Source: UBA877 sp035506155 (GTDB lineage: Bacteria; Chloroflexota; Anaerolineae; Anaerolineales; Villigracilaceae). Taken from it: 17,227 bases of DNA. The notes below the pieces were generated by a model, which saw nothing but the letters and a program-made list of their open reading frames with translations, did not search any database and was not told the origin of the DNA. Both the position numbers and the translations under genes were made by a program. Of this stretch, positions 15,301 through 17,227 are shown in pieces (position 1 is the first letter of the stretch; each line of letters begins with the position of its first letter). The stretch is taken from positions 1 to 17,227 of the forward strand of contig DATJPX010000145.1 of assembly GCA_035506155.1 (NCBI GenBank), in the 5' to 3' direction.

Positions 15301-17227
15301 GGCGTCCGTGCGAACGTCGCCGACAGCCATCGCCTGGGAGGTGCGGTTCATCTCCTCCAGCAAGGCCGAATCGGCGATTGCCACCGTCAGGCCGACGCGC
15401 TGCTCATTGTCCGAAAAACCGCGTGCCGCCACCACCGACATCTGCTCGCCCTGGCGAATCCACAAGATGGCCGTATCGTAGGCAAGAACGCCGTGCAAGC
15501 TGTCCAACAGACTGGCAATCAGGTCGCTGGATTTCAAGCTGGAGGCCATCTCCGCCGAAACATCCGTCAGGGCTTCCAATTGGGCAGTGCGTTCCTGGGA
15601 AGCCTGCACCAGACGGACGTTTTCCAGGGAGAGCGCCACCTGCTGGGTCAGCGAGAGAAGCAGGGCTTCGTCATCGGCGGTAAAAGCAGCCGGTGTATTG
15701 AAATTATCCAGGAGGAGCACGCCCAGGGTCTGCTCGCCGGTTTGAATCGGAACGAGCAGGCTGGAGACAGGCAACCGCCCGGCAGTGGCTTCGCGGTAAT
15801 TCAAGAGGTGTTCGGCCGGGAGGTTGTAATCCCGGACGAAATTGACCTCGTCCACCCGGCGGGGTTTCTTCTCGACGAATACCCGGCCCGGCAGGGCTTC
15901 CCCGGAGTGGTAGACGATCCCCATGAGGGTATCCGTGTTGGCATAGCCTTGGGCCGCCCGGGCGATCAAGGCCTCCGCCTTTGGATCGTAGAGCAGGACC
16001 ACGCCCGCGTGGGCAATCGTCACGACCCGCAGGGCGCTATCGAGAAGAGACTTCACAATGCTGTCGGGGTCCAACCCGCTCAACTGGCGGCTGAAGTCCA
16101 ATAACAAATTGACTTCGCGCAGGCGACGGCGGGTTTCGGTCAGCAGGCTGATGTTTTGCAGGATGATGGAGACCTGGCGGGAGATCTGGTAATAAGTCTG
16201 GCGGTCCTCTTCGGTGAGCGGAGGCATCGGCTCGGGGCTGACAGCCAGGACCCCCGCAACCGGTTTTCCGTCGATGAGGATGGGCAGGCAGATGAAACCT
16301 TTGGCGTGCAGGCTGGTCAGCAAGGGCGTCTCACGCCAGCCTTCATCCTGTTCCATGTTCATGACCAGGATCGATTCGCCGGTCTGGAGGCTGGTCCGCA
16401 AGGGATTGCGCTGCCCGAACAAGGCCTCCGGGTTGGTGCCGCGTGGGACGTTCCCGAGCACGTGGAGGAGGCGCGGACCTTCCGGCGCGTTCTCGGCGAC
16501 GATCGAGACGCTCATTTCCAGGTCCGTCAGGATCTCACGGCCGAGCGCCTGGAGTGCCGAGGAACGATCCACCTGCAGATTGATCGTTTCGGTGATCTCC
16601 AGGCCCGCCCGGATACGGCGGGCGCGCCGCTCCAGGTTGCGGATGGAGATCATCTGTTCCAGGTCCTTGTGCAGCAGGACCGGGAGGTGGCTCTGGCTGA
16701 TCGACAACAGTTGTTGCTGCCGGTCCAGGCTGGTTGACAGGGTTTCGACTTGGGAACGGTACGCGGCCAGGCGCCGTGTACCCTGGATGATCAGGGACAC
16801 CTGGGAGGCGAAGAACTCGACCGTCTCGAGGGAAGCCTTGTCGGGGCGGTGGCCGTCCCGGGGGGAATCCAGGCTGATCAGTCCGATCGGCGCCCCGGCA
16901 TCGTCGTAGAGGGGATAAAAGAGGGCATCTTCCGGGTGCCAGGCATTCTGATCCTGGCTTTTCTGTCCCTTGGCGACCGTGACGAGTTGGACGTCCCCGG
17001 AGACGACCGGACGTTTATCATGAGGAATGAAGTAGCCCTTCCCGACCGAAAAATCCGGCTGGAACAGCTGGGCAACCGACTCCCAAGGCTGTTGGTGAGA
17101 CTTGAGGGAATTCAGAGTCTCTGCCGTCATCCCGACGCCGGCCACGCGGTTCTGCATCATCGTCTTCGGATCGACCATGCTGATCAGGACTACCTGGAAG
17201 GAGGTTGCCTCCTGGATGCCGGCTGCC
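12397..17227 (-). CDS. Multi-GAF, PAS-containing histidine kinase (5' end beyond right edge)
   Basis: The visible 1609 residues run to the right edge in one open frame. The ATG at 17178 is probably internal: codons upstream read ATSFQVVLIS, a GAF-domain start, and continue the domain. In order there are about seven GAF domains (partial 17227-16785, then about 16620-16140, 16125-15610, 15585-15110, 15065-14600, 14580-14110, 14015-13550). A PAS domain (about 13465-13110) follows, then HisKA with His codon 13071-13069 (VSHELRTP), and HATPase_c with N box (LANLVDNA), DNGIGID, IFERFFRG and GTGLGLAIV. No transmembrane segment and very few Cys are visible, so it is probably cytoplasmic with non-covalent ligands. 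It autophosphorylates on His and likely donates to the adjacent receiver. Confidence 0.93.
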   Translation of the reverse strand, partial: AAGIQEATSFQVVLISMVDPKTMMQNRVAGVGMTAETLNSLKSHQQPWESVAQLFQPDFSVGKGYFIPHDKRPVVSGDVQLVTVAKGQKSQDQNAWHPEDALFYPLYDDAGAPIGLISLDSPRDGHRPDKASLETVEFFASQVSLIIQGTRRLAAYRSQVETLSTSLDRQQQLLSISQSHLPVLLHKDLEQMISIRNLERRARRIRAGLEITETINLQVDRSSALQALGREILTDLEMSVSIVAENAPEGPRLLHVLGNVPRGTNPEALFGQRNPLRTSLQTGESILVMNMEQDEGWRETPLLTSLHAKGFICLPILIDGKPVAGVLAVSPEPMPPLTEEDRQTYYQISRQVSIILQNISLLTETRRRLREVNLLLDFSRQLSGLDPDSIVKSLLDSALRVVTIAHAGVVLLYDPKAEALIARAAQGYANTDTLMGIVYHSGEALPGRVFVEKKPRRVDEVNFVRDYNLPAEHLLNYREATAGRLPVSSLLVPIQTGEQTLGVLLLDNFNTPAAFTADDEALLLSLTQQVALSLENVRLVQASQERTAQLEALTDVSAEMASSLKSSDLIASLLDSLHGVLAYDTAILWIRQGEQMSVVAARGFSDNEQRVGLTVAIADSALLEEMNRTSQAMAVGDVRTDARFPSLVEAERLSWLGMPLVSKGEVIGVIALEKAEANFFNRELVQLGTTFSSQAAVALENSRLYEDSLRRAAELDERSKRLALLNRLSSDLSGSLNDEQILRLTAQELQTALAAKKVSVITVDRFGIPQLRLTVPAATGRLPGALTPAPIFSRLAESLGIFTTENLSAEPDLEPLSDFLTGTQALLVVPMVSGQSLRALVFIHMEEHHHFSASDIDLGRIISNQAAIALESARLYQATVSRAEQLTTLNRASYEIGLSLDPEQIYEAIHRAAAELMPAESFVISLVDEEKNEIEGVYLLDPSGRAPNQRIERGVGISGHVIETGQPVLISDVDQVREFGGQTYGEGQPRSIVAVPIMMGGKVTGMLSAQSYDANVYTEDEQQILSTLANQAAVAIQNGRLFAETRRLADELEQRVIERTSELAREQRNTETLLRILTEASSTLDLDRALNRTLALLNDAIGAEQGSILMINPEDNTIHYRAGYGYLTPVMTEGTRPTSLKVGEGLAGWVIKHRESVRIDDVRKDRRWVKVPLSSSSHRSVIAAPLVVGEEVIGAIMVFNRQVGFFTPEHMNLVQAIGSQVAVAINNAQLYHLIRDQAERLGSMLRNQQVEASRQQAILEAVADGVLVTDPSNEIAFLNSSAERILDLKGGEMTGQPLERFVGLFGKAAQSWMQTIHNWSEDPSSHQPGDTYAEQLTLETGRVVLVHLAPVIWRNEFLGTVSIFRDITHEVEVDRLKSEFVATVSHELRTPMTSIKGYVDILLMGAAGALNENQTHFLDIVRSNTDRLSVLVNDLLDISRIEAGRVSLSFQAIDLREVADDVIADILRRSQEENRPMGFTIEAPPDLPRVNGDLERVRQILANLVDNAYHYTPENGQVFVKMQAADGCVQVDVQDNGIGIDPVDADRIFERFFRGEHPLVLATPGTGLGLAIVKQLVTMHKGRIWMASKGIAGEGSVFSFTLPVYRAEE

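Noticed and set aside
14677..16104. 475-codon plus-strand open frame, with similar ones at 13531-14529 and 9155-10201
   Set aside because: All are antisense to well-recognised genes (the histidine kinase and metG), and their translations show no domain.

Overview
The window is a GC-rich bacterial chromosome segment with densely packed genes on both strands. I infer an Anaerolineae-like member of the Chloroflexota. The reasons are a very long multi-GAF histidine kinase, a secreted beta-helix protein with an Asp-Pro-Ile-Trp-Cys-Pro-Ala-Gly module, a YfbK-type von Willebrand lipoprotein and a Tat-exported DUF362 protein. No rRNA, tRNA, CRISPR array, transposase or phage gene is visible, and the genes look chromosomal and mostly housekeeping or signalling.

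Layout: (1) 1-2603, minus strand: a large secreted, repeat-rich beta-helix protein whose C-terminus lies beyond the left edge. (2) 2887-4070, plus: a two-gene salvage operon, pncC (CinA C-terminal type) and an MTA/SAH-nucleosidase-like gene overlapping by 4 bases, closed by a strong terminator. (3) 4367-6025, plus: a von Willebrand A lipoprotein behind a possible ECF-sigma promoter. (4) 6114-7304, minus: a Tat-exported DUF362 protein. (5) 7490-9121, plus: a 14-helix DHA2-type MFS exporter. (6) 9161-10957, minus: metG, sharing a bidirectional terminator with the exporter. (7) 11215-17227, minus: an operon of a multi-GAF/PAS histidine kinase (5' end beyond the right edge), a single-domain response regulator and an alpha/beta-hydrolase-fold protein.

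The most interesting signal is the 257-base region in front of metG. It reads as a leader-peptide attenuator. A promoter-like sequence sits directly upstream of an 18-codon ORF (MLIRAMMMSRSHTQFSAR) with three consecutive Met codons. The ORF ends inside a stem-loop whose loop can pair with the 5' arm of a downstream intrinsic terminator, and metG follows. This resembles pheM-pheST attenuation, but with methionine as the sensed amino acid. The main alternative is that the terminator simply ends the kinase operon.

The second notable feature is the alpha/beta-hydrolase of the kinase operon. Its nucleophile position is Gly (GHGLG) while the Asp and His remain, so it looks like a pseudo-hydrolase with a possible sensing role, broadly reminiscent of RsbQ. 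Two edge genes, the beta-helix protein and the kinase, are much larger than any ORF with both ends inside the window would suggest.
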